Positions 8,712 through 17,637 of a stretch of DNA of 64,000 nt are shown here, piece by piece. The notes under the pieces are model-generated. The model did no database searches. It saw nothing but the letters and a program-made list of their open reading frames with translations, and was not told the origin of the DNA. Origin of the DNA: Microbacterium sp. HD4P20. GTDB taxonomy: Bacteria > Actinomycetota > Actinomycetes > Actinomycetales > Microbacteriaceae. Numbering within the stretch: position 1 is the stretch's first letter; the number at the start of each line of letters is the position of its first letter. A program made the translations under genes and the position numbers. The stretch covers positions 186,001 to 250,000 of the forward strand of contig NZ_JAHZQZ020000012.1 of the NCBI RefSeq assembly GCF_019449275.2, written 5' to 3'.

Positions 8712-9692
8712 TCAGTAGGGCCGCGAGTCGATGACCTCGGCGGCCTGCTCCTGCGTGAACGTCTGGTCCTCCACGAAGTGGGTCTTCTCGACGTCCTCAC
8801 CCGCGAGGACGTCTCGCACCAGGCCCGCCGCGAGGTCGCCCAGCAGCGGGTTGCACTCGACGATGTAGTTGATCTTGCCGTCGACGAGCGCCTGCATGCC
8901 GTCCTTGACCGCGTCGATCGAGACGATCTGGATGTCTTCGCCGGGAACGCCGCCCGCGGCCTCGATGGCCTCGATGGCGCCCAGTGCCATGTCGTCGTTG
9001 TGCGCGTACAGCAGGTCGATCCCATCGATGCCGTACTTCTGGATGAAGCCCTCCATCACGGTCTTGCCGCCGTCGCGGGTGAAGTCGCCGGTCTGCGAGT
9101 CGATCGTCTCGATGCCGGTGCCTTCGATGGCCTGCGCGAATCCTTCGGCGCGATCGTTGGCCGGCGCCGACCCGGTGGTGCCCTCGAGCACGACCATCCT
9201 GGTGGGTGTGTCGCCGAACGTCTCGGCGGCCCACTCGCCGGCCATGACGCCCTCCTTGGTGAAGTCCAGCCCGACCCACGCTGCGTAGAGATCCTCCGAG
9301 GCAGTCACGGTGCGGTCTTCGAGGATCACCGGGATGCCGGCATCCGAGGCCTCCTGCAGCACGTCGTCCCAGCCGTCTTCCACGATGGGGGCGATGACGA
9401 TCGCGTCGACGCCGCGACTGATGAAGTCGCGCACCGCCGAGATCTGCGCGGCCGGGTCGTTGTCGGCGGCGTTGAAGATCAGCTCGAAGCCGTCGTCCTC
9501 GCTGAACGCGGCCTTCATCGACTCGGTGTTGGCGCTACGCCAGCCGGATTCGGATCCCGTCTGCGCGAAGCCGACGGTGATCGTGTCGTCGCCGCCCTCT
9601 CCGCTGCCGCCTCCGGCGCCGCTGGAGCAGGCCGTGGCCGCCAGCGTCATCGCTCCCAGAAGGGCGATGCCTGCGAGTACCTTGCTCTTCAT
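8712..9692 (-). CDS. ytfQ: Galactofuranose-type sugar-binding lipoprotein, YtfQ-like
   Basis: 326 residues from the ATG at 9692, chosen because AGGAGG lies nine bases upstream. A lipoprotein signal peptide ends at LAATAC, so Cys about 21 would be lipidated and the protein held outside the membrane. The mature part is a type 1 periplasmic-binding fold with strong YtfQ marks: TVGFAQTGSESGWRSAN, GVDAIVIAPIVEDGWDDVL, SQTGDFTRDGGKTVMEGFI and YAHNDDMALGAI. YtfQ binds galactofuranose; homologues for arabinofuranose exist, which fits the arabinose genes nearby. It is the first gene of the six-gene operon. Confidence 0.9.
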   Translation of the reverse strand: MKSKVLAGIALLGAMTLAATACSSGAGGGSGEGGDDTITVGFAQTGSESGWRSANTESMKAAFSEDDGFELIFNAADNDPAAQISAVRDFISRGVDAIVIAPIVEDGWDDVLQEASDAGIPVILEDRTVTASEDLYAAWVGLDFTKEGVMAGEWAAETFGDTPTRMVVLEGTTGSAPANDRAEGFAQAIEGTGIETIDSQTGDFTRDGGKTVMEGFIQKYGIDGIDLLYAHNDDMALGAIEAIEAAGGVPGEDIQIVSIDAVKDGMQALVDGKINYIVECNPLLGDLAAGLVRDVLAGEDVEKTHFVEDQTFTQEQAAEVIDSRPY

Positions 9693-9802
9693 TTCCCAAA
9701 CCTCCTTGTCGGGTTCCGGCATCGCTGCCGGCACTCAGTGCAGTTCGCACCGTCAAGCGGTGCGCTCCGAATGTTAGCCTTCACATTGCGGGGCAGCGCA
9801 AG

Positions 9803-9828
9803 TTGTGAGCGATAACATTCCGATAACA
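9803..9828. promoter_or_regulatory. LacI-type operator region upstream of the ytfQ-like gene
   Basis: TTGTGAGCGATAACAT (9803-9818) closely resembles the classical lac operator core, and a second CGATAACA follows 11 bp after the first. The site lies about 110 bp upstream of the binding-protein start and downstream of the MFS gene. The obvious candidate ligand is the LacI regulator that closes this operon. The same half-site (ATAACA/TGTTAT) recurs at the GH42 operators. Confidence 0.55.
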
Positions 9829-9916
9829 GAGCAGCGGTAGGACGTATGACGATCGTTCGGTCGCAGTGCGGTGACGAACCGAAGTGAGCGATCACAACGC
9901 AATCGCGTTGCCTTCA

Positions 9917-11155
9917 TTACCGCCGCGCGCGGGATGCGATCACGTGTGCGACGCCGGCCGCGAGCACGACCAGCGCCGCGCCGAGCGGCGCCAGCAGCGC
10001 GGTGCCCAATCCCGCAGAATCCGCCACGAGGCCGGTCACGGCGGATGCCGCGGACTGGCCGACCACGACGGCCGAGCCGAGCATGGTCATGACGGTGGCA
10101 GACCGTCCGCGCGGACTGTGCCCCGCGGCCAAGCTGTACTGCGTCACCAGGGTCGGTCCGATGCCGATTCCGATGACGAGCAGGCACAGCGTCATCGCGC
10201 CCACCGTGCCGACGAACGGCAGCGCCACGGATCCCGCGACGAGGACCGACGCGAACGTGAGCCACCGGGCAGACAGCGTGAAGCGCGCCGGGAACAGCGC
10301 GACGCCGAGAGCGAGCGCCGCCGAGCCCACGCCCATCGCGCCGTAGACCAGGCCGGCCTGTTCCGGAACCCCGCGCTCGGCCATGAAGGCGGTGAGCGAG
10401 GTCAGCATCGCGCCGAAGAACAGGCCCATGCCGAGCGCGCCGGCCACCGGCGCCAGCACGCGCAGGCGGAACAACTCGCGGGCCGGCGCCTGATCGGGAT
10501 GCTCGCCTCGCGAGGCGACGGCGGTCGCTGCTGTCGGGTGCAGCGCGAACGCGGTCACGAACACGAGCGCGAGCACAGCCGCCCCGACGACCGGCGCCGC
10601 CGGGCTCAGCGTCGTGGCGAGCAGGCCGACGATCACGGGGCCGAACACGAACACGATCTCGTCCGCCGCCGACTCGTACGCCATCGCACCCCCCACGACC
10701 GACGTACGCCGCTCCGCCGGGTAGGCGCGGCCGATGATGCCGACAAGGCGACTGCGTGAAAGCGGCGCCACCTGGGGCATCGTGGCTCCGATGAAAAATG
10801 CGACCACCAGGAGCGCGGCATCCGCCACCGGCGCGAAAGCGAGCCACGCCATCAGCGCGAGCAGCAGGCTGTTGACGGTGCCGGCGATGAGCAGCACGCG
10901 GCGCTGGCCGAACCGATCGGCCGCCGCTCCGAGGAGGGGCCCGATGAGCGCCGTTCCGAGGCCCGTCATCGCGCTGGTGAGACCACCGAGTCCGAGCGAT
11001 CCACGTGCCGACACGACGAGCGTGAGGATGCCGACCACCATCATCGCGAAAGGCAGGCGTGCGATCAGCGCGATCGGGAAGTAGCCGAGTCCGGCCTCGC
11101 GGATGAGGCTCGGGCGCCGGTCCGTCTCGGGCGCGGTGAGAGTGTTGGTATGCAT
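9917..11155 (-). CDS. MFS transporter
   Basis: 412 residues from the ATG at 11155 (AGAAGG six bases upstream). About twelve hydrophobic helices, with MFS loop marks (ADRFGQRRVLLIAG between helices 2 and 3, and a family-like HSPRGRSATVMTMLGS). The pattern resembles drug or sugar efflux-type MFS proteins; substrate cannot be assigned. It lies between the ytf-type operon and the GH127 operon on the same strand, separated from each by 140-220 bp, so it may be its own unit. Confidence 0.85.
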   Translation of the reverse strand: MHTNTLTAPETDRRPSLIREAGLGYFPIALIARLPFAMMVVGILTLVVSARGSLGLGGLTSAMTGLGTALIGPLLGAAADRFGQRRVLLIAGTVNSLLLALMAWLAFAPVADAALLVVAFFIGATMPQVAPLSRSRLVGIIGRAYPAERRTSVVGGAMAYESAADEIVFVFGPVIVGLLATTLSPAAPVVGAAVLALVFVTAFALHPTAATAVASRGEHPDQAPARELFRLRVLAPVAGALGMGLFFGAMLTSLTAFMAERGVPEQAGLVYGAMGVGSAALALGVALFPARFTLSARWLTFASVLVAGSVALPFVGTVGAMTLCLLVIGIGIGPTLVTQYSLAAGHSPRGRSATVMTMLGSAVVVGQSAASAVTGLVADSAGLGTALLAPLGAALVVLAAGVAHVIASRARR

Positions 11156-11296
11156 CTTGGGCCTTCTGCCGCCGACGGCGGGTGCTCGTGCCGCCTTGTG
11201 CCGGCGCGAACGCGCACGGACAGGTAGATGCACATCGAGGATGGGCACCGGCAGTCTACCGAAGGCGCCTGGACGAACCCCGGACGCTCCAGCGCG

Positions 11297-13240
11297 TCAG
11301 GACGCCGTCGGGATCCACACCCGCATCGTGGAGGGTCCGCGCTGGGCCCACTCGTGGTAGGGCACCAGCGGCACCACCGCACGCCCCACCGGAGCGCGGT
11401 CGCCGCCGGCATCGCGATACGGCCACTCCGCGTCCTCCGCCGCGAGGCGCACCACCTCGACCCACCCGCGCCCGTCGCGCTCGACGGGCTTCGTGCCCGG
11501 GACGAGCGCCACGAGCCCGACGTCGTCCACGCCGGCGGGCGCGAGATCGACGGATTCGAGGGCGAGCACCTCGGGGCCGCGCTCGACCGCGACGCACCCG
11601 CGCGCCCCGTCGATCCGCGCGTCGGGCGTGGTCAGGCGTGGCGCCATGGGCAGGTGCAGCTCGACGACATCGCCCGAGCGGAACGCGCGGCGCACGGCGG
11701 TGACTCCCGGCTCGACCTCGCGTTCTTCGACGCCGTCTGCCGTCTCGACACGCAGCCGCGCGCCCGAGGCCCACGACGGCACGCGCAGCGACAACGTCCA
11801 TGGTGCTTGCGGGGCGGCATCCGTTCGATGAACCACACGGATCGCGCCGTCCGCCGGGTACCGGGTCTCGACGTCGAAGGCTACGGTGCGTCCATCGGCG
11901 AGGGCGGTGCGGATCGTCGACGGGGCGTACTGATGCAGCTGGATGCCGTCGGCATCCGCCGTCGCGATGTAGGCGTCGAGGCTCGCCAGTGTGCGGGCGA
12001 CGTTGGGCGGGCAGCACGACACCTCGAACCACGGCGCCCGCATGGACGACGACGCGCGCGGCGACACCGCGCCGGGATCGGCCGGGATGCCCGGGACCCG
12101 CTGGTGGAGCGTGTTGGCGTAGTAGAACGCGCACCCGTCCGGTGCCGGTGACGTGGCGATCACGTTGTAGAGGGTGCGCTCGATGAGATCGGCGTAGCGG
12201 GCGCCGCCGTCCGCGAGAAGCAGGCGCCATGTGAACATGATCGACCCCACCCCCGCGCAGGTCTCGGAATACGCCCGGTCGGCCGGCAGCTCCCAGTCCT
12301 CGCCAAACGCCTCGTCCTGGTGGTGGGAGCCCTGGCCGCCGGTGATGTAGGTGCGGCGGGCGACAGTGCGGTCCCACTGGCGGCGCAGCGCAGCGAGCAG
12401 CGCGTCGTCGTCGGTGTCGACGGCGACGTCCGCGGCACCGGCCGACAGGTAGTTCGCCCGCACCGCGTGGCCTCGCAGCACCTCGGCGTCGCGCACCGGC
12501 ACGTCGTCCTGGAAGTAGCCCCGGCCCCATTCGATGTCGCCCAGCTTTCCGTGTCCATGACGTTCCACGAACAGTCGCGCCTGGTCGAGGTAGCGACGAT
12601 CGCCGGTCACCCGCGAGAGCTCGGCCAGTCCCACCTCGACCTCGGCGTGGCCGCAGATCGCGTCCCGCCCGTCGGCACCGAACTCGCGGCACACCAGGTC
12701 GGCCGCGCGCCGGGCGATGCCCAGCAGGCCGTCGTCGGCCTCAGGCCGTGTGCGTGCCCGGGCCACCGCCGCCTGGAACAGGTGACCGAGGCAGTACAGC
12801 TCGTGCCCCCACTCCAGTGCCGACCAGCGTGCCGCCTGACCCGGCCGGCCGAACCGGGTGTTCAGGTAGCCGTCGGCCTCCTGTGCCGCCGCGACGCGGG
12901 TGACGACCGCGCGGAACCGCTCCTCGAGTGCAGGGTCGCCGGTGCGGCCGATCTCCCACGCGAGCGCCTCGAGGTACTTGTACACCTCGGAGTCAGAGAA
13001 CTCGCGGCCCCGGCGCCCGTCCGGCAGTGCGCCGGCGGCAGCGAGATCGAAATTGCCCAGCCAGCCCTCGGACTCCAGTTTGCCCTCGATGTGCGCGAGA
13101 GTGCGGCGTCCGTTGACGTCCTGCCGCTCGCCCCAGAAGCCGCCGGTGATGCGCACCTCCGTCTGGCCGAGCGGCCTGCGGGTGCCGCGCGCCGGAGCGA
13201 CGGGCGACTGGGGCTGGGTCGTAGTGGTCTGCATGGTCAT
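11297..13240 (-). CDS. GH127 beta-L-arabinofuranosidase
   Basis: 647 residues, no signal peptide, so probably cytoplasmic. It belongs to the DUF1680/GH127 family, which removes beta-L-arabinofuranosyl residues using a cysteine nucleophile and a zinc site. By comparison with Bifidobacterium HypBA1, the expected residues are present: E310 in DEAFGE aligns with the acid/base, E326 and C328 (SETCAG) with two zinc ligands, and C409-C410 (SCCPPN) with the remaining zinc ligand and nucleophile. The ATG overlaps the permease stop (ATGA), making it the last gene of the importer operon. It presumably acts on arabino-oligosaccharides brought in by that importer. Confidence 0.92.
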   Translation of the reverse strand: MTMQTTTTQPQSPVAPARGTRRPLGQTEVRITGGFWGERQDVNGRRTLAHIEGKLESEGWLGNFDLAAAGALPDGRRGREFSDSEVYKYLEALAWEIGRTGDPALEERFRAVVTRVAAAQEADGYLNTRFGRPGQAARWSALEWGHELYCLGHLFQAAVARARTRPEADDGLLGIARRAADLVCREFGADGRDAICGHAEVEVGLAELSRVTGDRRYLDQARLFVERHGHGKLGDIEWGRGYFQDDVPVRDAEVLRGHAVRANYLSAGAADVAVDTDDDALLAALRRQWDRTVARRTYITGGQGSHHQDEAFGEDWELPADRAYSETCAGVGSIMFTWRLLLADGGARYADLIERTLYNVIATSPAPDGCAFYYANTLHQRVPGIPADPGAVSPRASSSMRAPWFEVSCCPPNVARTLASLDAYIATADADGIQLHQYAPSTIRTALADGRTVAFDVETRYPADGAIRVVHRTDAAPQAPWTLSLRVPSWASGARLRVETADGVEEREVEPGVTAVRRAFRSGDVVELHLPMAPRLTTPDARIDGARGCVAVERGPEVLALESVDLAPAGVDDVGLVALVPGTKPVERDGRGWVEVVRLAAEDAEWPYRDAGGDRAPVGRAVVPLVPYHEWAQRGPSTMRVWIPTAS

Positions 13241-14130
13241 CCCTTGAACGCTCCCGACATGAATCCGCGGACATAGTGGCGCTGCAGCACCAGGAACAGC
13301 AGGATGCAGGGCAGCGCCAGCACCACGACTCCCGCCTCGGTGGCGCCGTAGTCGATCACGCCCTGCACTTGAACGCGGAGGTTCGATACAGCCAGGGGCA
13401 GCGTCATCCGATTGGTATCGGTGATCAGGATGAGCGGCGCCATGAAGTCGTTCCAGGCCGCGAGGAAGGCGAACATCCCGACGGTGATGAGCCCAGGCTT
13501 GACCGCGGGGATCAGCACGCGACGGAGCGCTCCGAACGTCGTCGCACCGTCCACCATGGCCGCTTCGTCGAGCTCGCGCGGCACCGACTCGAACGAGATC
13601 CGCATCATGAACATCGAGAACGGCAGCTGGAACATCGTCAGCACGATGGCGACCCCGACGAGCGAGTTGCTGAGGCCGACGGCGCTGAGGATGACGTAGA
13701 GCGGGATCAGCAGCGTCGCGTACGGCACCATCAGGATCGCCAGCACCGTGAGGAACAGCAGGTTCTTGCCGGGGAACGAGAAGCGCGCGAACGCGTAGCC
13801 GCCGAGGGTCGACACGACCAGCGTGAGCAGCACGGTCAGCAGCGCCACGAAGGTCGAGTTGCCCAGGTACACCCAGATGCCGGCCTGGTAGTCCGCCAGC
13901 GCGGCGTAGTTGCCCAAGCCCCAGCCCACGGGCTGGCTCGTGCCGGCGCGCGGCGCCACCGACGAGACGGCGGTCCAGATGAGCGGGTAGAGGAACATGA
14001 TGGCCAGCGCGGTGGTCAGCACCGCATACGGGATGCCGAACACCAGGCGGGCTGCCGAGCGTCCACCGCGCCGCTTGGGCGAGCGCGTCCGGATCAGCCG
14101 CGTCGCGGAGGGGAGGGTCTGCACAGTCAT
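13237..14130 (-). CDS. Carbohydrate ABC transporter permease (MalG type)
   Basis: 297 residues from the ATG at 14130 (GAGGGA upstream). Six membrane helices and the MalG-type inner loop with the EAA motif (ELDEAAMVDGATTFGALRRV, about 205-224) that docks on the ATPase. The operon lacks its own ATPase, as is normal for CUT1 importers, which share an MsiK-type ATPase encoded elsewhere. Partner of the permease at 14142-15080. Confidence 0.9.
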   Translation of the reverse strand: MTVQTLPSATRLIRTRSPKRRGGRSAARLVFGIPYAVLTTALAIMFLYPLIWTAVSSVAPRAGTSQPVGWGLGNYAALADYQAGIWVYLGNSTFVALLTVLLTLVVSTLGGYAFARFSFPGKNLLFLTVLAILMVPYATLLIPLYVILSAVGLSNSLVGVAIVLTMFQLPFSMFMMRISFESVPRELDEAAMVDGATTFGALRRVLIPAVKPGLITVGMFAFLAAWNDFMAPLILITDTNRMTLPLAVSNLRVQVQGVIDYGATEAGVVVLALPCILLFLVLQRHYVRGFMSGAFKG

Positions 14131-14141
14131 GTCGAGGTCCC

Positions 14142-15080
14142 TCAGTCGTCGGCGCGACGGAACGCGCGCAGCTGGAAGATGTTGATGACGATGAGCGCGA
14201 GCAGCACGATGACCGAGAGGGCGGCGGCGATGCCGAGGTTGTTCTGCCCTTGGAAAGCGACGTTGTAGATCAGCTGCACGATGGTCATGGTGCTGTTGTC
14301 GGGGCCGCCTTTGGTGAGGATGTAGAACTGCTCGAAGGCGAGCAGGGACCCCGTCACGCACAGCACGATCGTGAGCGCGAACGTGGGACGCAGCAGCGGC
14401 ACGGTGATGGTGCGGAAGGTCTGCCAGGTCGATGCGCCGTCGATGCGCGCGGCTTCGTACACCTCGTCGGGGATGGCTTGCAGTCCCACGAGCATGAGCA
14501 GCATGTAGAACCCGGCGTACCGCCACACGATCAGGAAGACAGTCGACCACAGCGCGCCGTCAGGTGTGCCGAGGAACGTGAACCCCCACGCCTGCATGAG
14601 GTCGGCGAACGGGCCGGCGTACGGGGAGTACAGCACATAGAACAGGAGGGATGCCGAGGCCAGGCCGAGCGCGCTCGGCACCAGGAACGACGTACGCAGG
14701 AGGGACTTCCACCGTGTCGACTCCTGCACCAGCAGCGCGAGCCCGAGTCCGAGGCCGATGAGCAGGACCGTCGTGATGACGGTGTACTTCAGCGTGAACC
14801 AGATCGAGTCCCAGAACAGCCGGTGATCGACGGCGTCGAGGTAGTTGGCGGGAAGGTTCCACCCCTGGTTGCCTGCCAGCAGCGGCCAGTCCGACGCTGA
14901 CATCTGCAGCACCAGCACCAGAGGCACCAGGAAGACGAAGATGACGAACAGGGCGGTCGGCGAGGCGTACAGCCACCCGCGTAGGGCGTCGCGGCGCGCG
15001 CGAGGGGTGCGGCGCCTGGTCGCGGGTGCGCTGCGAGGGCTCGTCGCGCGCGACGAGGGGGTCAGGGTGTCGGCGGACAT
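14142..15080 (-). CDS. Carbohydrate ABC transporter permease (MalF type)
   Basis: 312 residues. The ATG at 15080 (MSADTL) has GGAG six bases upstream. A basic N-terminus is followed by six helices; the EAA loop reads EVYEAARIDGASTWQTFRTI. It forms the CUT1 membrane channel with the next gene, 11 bp downstream. The gene order (binding protein, MalF-type, MalG-type, GH127) suggests an importer for arabinose-containing oligosaccharides. Confidence 0.9.
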   Translation of the reverse strand: MSADTLTPSSRATSPRSAPATRRRTPRARRDALRGWLYASPTALFVIFVFLVPLVLVLQMSASDWPLLAGNQGWNLPANYLDAVDHRLFWDSIWFTLKYTVITTVLLIGLGLGLALLVQESTRWKSLLRTSFLVPSALGLASASLLFYVLYSPYAGPFADLMQAWGFTFLGTPDGALWSTVFLIVWRYAGFYMLLMLVGLQAIPDEVYEAARIDGASTWQTFRTITVPLLRPTFALTIVLCVTGSLLAFEQFYILTKGGPDNSTMTIVQLIYNVAFQGQNNLGIAAALSVIVLLALIVINIFQLRAFRRADD

Positions 15081-15138
15081 GTCGTTCTCCGGGGGAGGGT
15101 GGGGGTGGCGGCCCGGTCGCCCGGGCCGCCACCTCGGA

Positions 15139-16440
15139 TCACTGGGCGAGGATCTCGGTGATCGCCTCGTTGTCGGCGTCGACCGTGTCGGTGCCCTGCA
15201 GAACGGCATTGCGGACCAGGGTCAGCCACGGGCTCCCAGGAGCGTTGAACGCCTGCTGGAAGTTGAGCGCGACAGGCGTGTCGCCCTCGGAGGCCACCTC
15301 GTTGATCGTCACCAGGCGCGGGTCCTCCGCGGCGTACTCGTTGTCGGCGAAGTCCGCGCGGGAGACGACGTCGTTGTTCTTCGCGAGGACCTCGACCTGA
15401 GCCTCTTCCGACATCATCCAGGTGAGGAAGTTCCACGCCTGCGCCGATTGCTCGGAGTCCTTCGAAACCCCGATGCCGTCTCCGCCGACGAACGTCGAGG
15501 CGCCGCCGTCGACGCCGGGGATGCCGGCCACACCGGTGTCGAACGGTGTGGACGACAGCAGCGTCGCGGGGTAGAACATGAGGCCGACGTTGCCCTCGGT
15601 GAAGCCCGCGGTCCACGTCGGACCGGCTTCGTCCTGTGAGCTGGGCAGCACCGCCCCCGCCTCCCACAGATCACGCCACGTGTCGTAGACCTCTTTGGCG
15701 GCGTCGTTCGCCAGCAGCGACTCGCGCCCGTCGTCGCTCAGGACCTCCTCGCCGGAAGCCCAGATGCTCGGGAACCACGTGAAGACGAGGCATCCGCCGC
15801 AGTTCAGGCCCGTCGCCGTGCCGTACACGCCCTCCTTGCCGAGCGCCTGGATCTGCTTCGCGGCGTCGGCATACTCCGCGAGCGTCGCGGGCGCTTTGTC
15901 GGGATCCAGACCCGCCTCGGCGAAGAGCTCCTTGTTCCAGAACAGCATCGAAAGGTCGAGCACGAAGGGCAGGACGTGCTCTCGGCCCTCGGCGTCGGTG
16001 CCGGCGGACAGATGGCCCTGGTTGATCTCGTCCTTGTAGTCGAGACCGTCGATCTGGGCGCTGAGGTCCTGGAACAGGCCCTGCTCCACCCAGTTCGGCA
16101 CGTACACGATGTCGGCCGCGAACAGATCCGGGAGCCCGCCGGAGCCGGCGGCGGCGCCGACCTTGGCGACGTAATCGTCATTGGGTACGACCGTCAGCTC
16201 GACCTGGTTCTCGTGGGTGGCGTTGTACGCGTCCACGAGCAGGTTGGCCTGTTTCTCCAGCGGCGCACGCGTCCACAGCGTGAGCGTGCTGCCGTCGTCG
16301 ATCCCGTCGGCGGGGATGTCCTCGGGGGCGGTGGTGCCTCCGCCTGCGCCCGCGCAGCCGGCGAGGCCGACCAGGGCGCCGGTGAGGAGCAGAGCGGTCG
16401 CGGCACGCCAGCCGGCGGCGCGACGTCGGGTGTGGATCAT
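15139..16440 (-). CDS. Extracellular solute-binding lipoprotein, family 1
   Basis: 433 residues. Lipoprotein signal: twin arginines near the start, a hydrophobic stretch and the lipobox LAGC (Cys about 28). The mature part fits SBP_bac_1 (MalE class): TLWTRAPLEKQANLLVDAYN, EGNVGLMFYPATLL and AWNFLTWMMSEEAQVEV. AAGGAG lies six bases before the ATG. It is the first gene of the importer-GH127 operon, with a LacI operator upstream at 16517-16530. Confidence 0.9.
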   Translation of the reverse strand: MIHTRRRAAGWRAATALLLTGALVGLAGCAGAGGGTTAPEDIPADGIDDGSTLTLWTRAPLEKQANLLVDAYNATHENQVELTVVPNDDYVAKVGAAAGSGGLPDLFAADIVYVPNWVEQGLFQDLSAQIDGLDYKDEINQGHLSAGTDAEGREHVLPFVLDLSMLFWNKELFAEAGLDPDKAPATLAEYADAAKQIQALGKEGVYGTATGLNCGGCLVFTWFPSIWASGEEVLSDDGRESLLANDAAKEVYDTWRDLWEAGAVLPSSQDEAGPTWTAGFTEGNVGLMFYPATLLSSTPFDTGVAGIPGVDGGASTFVGGDGIGVSKDSEQSAQAWNFLTWMMSEEAQVEVLAKNNDVVSRADFADNEYAAEDPRLVTINEVASEGDTPVALNFQQAFNAPGSPWLTLVRNAVLQGTDTVDADNEAITEILAQ

Positions 16441-16516
16441 TGCAGTCTCCTTGGCTCGACATTGAGCGTGCGCGTGCGGGTGCGAGCGCCGCTGCCATGT
16501 GGGATTCCGAAAACTT

Positions 16517-16530
16517 CGAAACCGCTTTCG
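16517..16530. promoter_or_regulatory. LacI operator between the divergent importer and LacI genes
   Basis: CGAAACCGCTTTCG is a near-perfect 14-bp inverted repeat (arms CGAAACC and CGAAAGC, one mismatch) with the central CG typical of LacI-family operators. It sits 76 bp upstream of the importer operon start and 74 bp before the divergent LacI gene. A weaker relative (CGATAACGTTTCAG) is at 16573-16586, within the LacI leader. It probably controls both transcription units. Confidence 0.7.
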
Positions 16531-16604
16531 GCAAGGTATCGTGAGAAATCAGCAGCGGTCAAGAGGGCGCTTCGATAACGTTTCAGTGACGAGGGGAGAC
16601 CGGG

Positions 16605-17627
16605 GTGCCGAGCGAAGGTGGTGTACGCAGCGCGACGCTGAGCGATGTGGCGCGGCGCGCCGGCGTGTCGATTGCGACGGCGTCGAAGGCGCTGAACGGT
16701 CGCGGCGACGTCGCACCCGCCACGCGGCAACGCGTGGTCGAGGCCGCCGATGAGCTGTCGTTCACACCCAACGCCATGGCACGCGGGCTGCTCGCAGGCC
16801 GCACCGGCACGGTGGGGCTGCTCACGAGCGACCTCGAAGGCCGCTTCATGCTGCCGATCCTGATGGGAGCGGAAGACGCGTTCGGTGCCGGCCAGGTGAA
16901 CGTGTTCCTGTGCGATGCCCGCGGCGACGCGATCCGCGAGCAGCACCACCTGAAGGCCCTCCTCAGCCGTCGAGTCGACGGCATCATCGTCGTCGGCCGC
17001 CAGACCGACCCGCGACCGTCCCTGGGGCAGGAGATGCCGGTGCCCGTCGTCTACGCCTACGCCCCCTCGGACGATCCTCGTGACCTGTCGTTCACCCCCG
17101 ACAACGACGGGGGCGGACGGATCGCCGTCGAGCATCTGATCGCCTGCGGTCGCACCCGCATAGCCCACATCACCGGCGATCCGGCCTATGCGGCCGCACA
17201 GGACCGACTGGCGGGCGCTCGGAGGGCGCTGGACGATGCGGGGCTCGAACTCGTGGGTGAGCCGATGTTCTCGGAATGGAGCGAGCACTGGGGAAGAGAT
17301 GCCGCGGCGATGCTGCTGCAGCGGCATCCGGATGTCGACGCGATCTTCTGCGGGTCCGACCAGATCGCCCGCGGCGTCCTCGACACCGCCCGTGACCTGG
17401 GCCGGAGCGTGCCCGACGACCTCGCCGTGATCGGCTACGACAACTGGGAAGTGCTGTCGACGAACTCTCGTCCGCAACTCACCAGCATCGACGCCAATCT
17501 TCAGCAGCTGGGTCGCCACGCGGCGCAGCGCGTGTTCGACGCGATCGACGGTGTCGACATCGGCGAGGGCACTCACCAGCTGCCGGTGCGCCTCGTGATC
17601 CGGGGCTCGACGATCGCGCGCCGCTGA
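16605..17627 (+). CDS. LacI family regulator of the arabinoside importer operon
   Basis: 340 residues, GTG start with GAGGGGAG six bases upstream. HTH at about 10-30 (TLSDVARRAGVSIATASKALN), then a ligand domain with GIIVVGRQTD, FCGSDQIARGV and VIGYDNWEVL. It is divergent from the importer/GH127 operon, the normal location for its repressor, and the shared operator is described separately. Inducer unknown, probably an arabinose-containing sugar. Confidence 0.9.
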   Translation: MPSEGGVRSATLSDVARRAGVSIATASKALNGRGDVAPATRQRVVEAADELSFTPNAMARGLLAGRTGTVGLLTSDLEGRFMLPILMGAEDAFGAGQVNVFLCDARGDAIREQHHLKALLSRRVDGIIVVGRQTDPRPSLGQEMPVPVVYAYAPSDDPRDLSFTPDNDGGGRIAVEHLIACGRTRIAHITGDPAYAAAQDRLAGARRALDDAGLELVGEPMFSEWSEHWGRDAAAMLLQRHPDVDAIFCGSDQIARGVLDTARDLGRSVPDDLAVIGYDNWEVLSTNSRPQLTSIDANLQQLGRHAAQRVFDAIDGVDIGEGTHQLPVRLVIRGSTIARR

Positions 17628-17637
17628 CCGGCGAGCC

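Noticed and set aside
9803..9828. MtrA-type direct repeat (CGATAACA twice, 11 bp apart)
   Set aside because: The spacing fits, but the first half is part of a near-lac operator sequence and the operon carries its own LacI gene, so a LacI site is the simpler reading.
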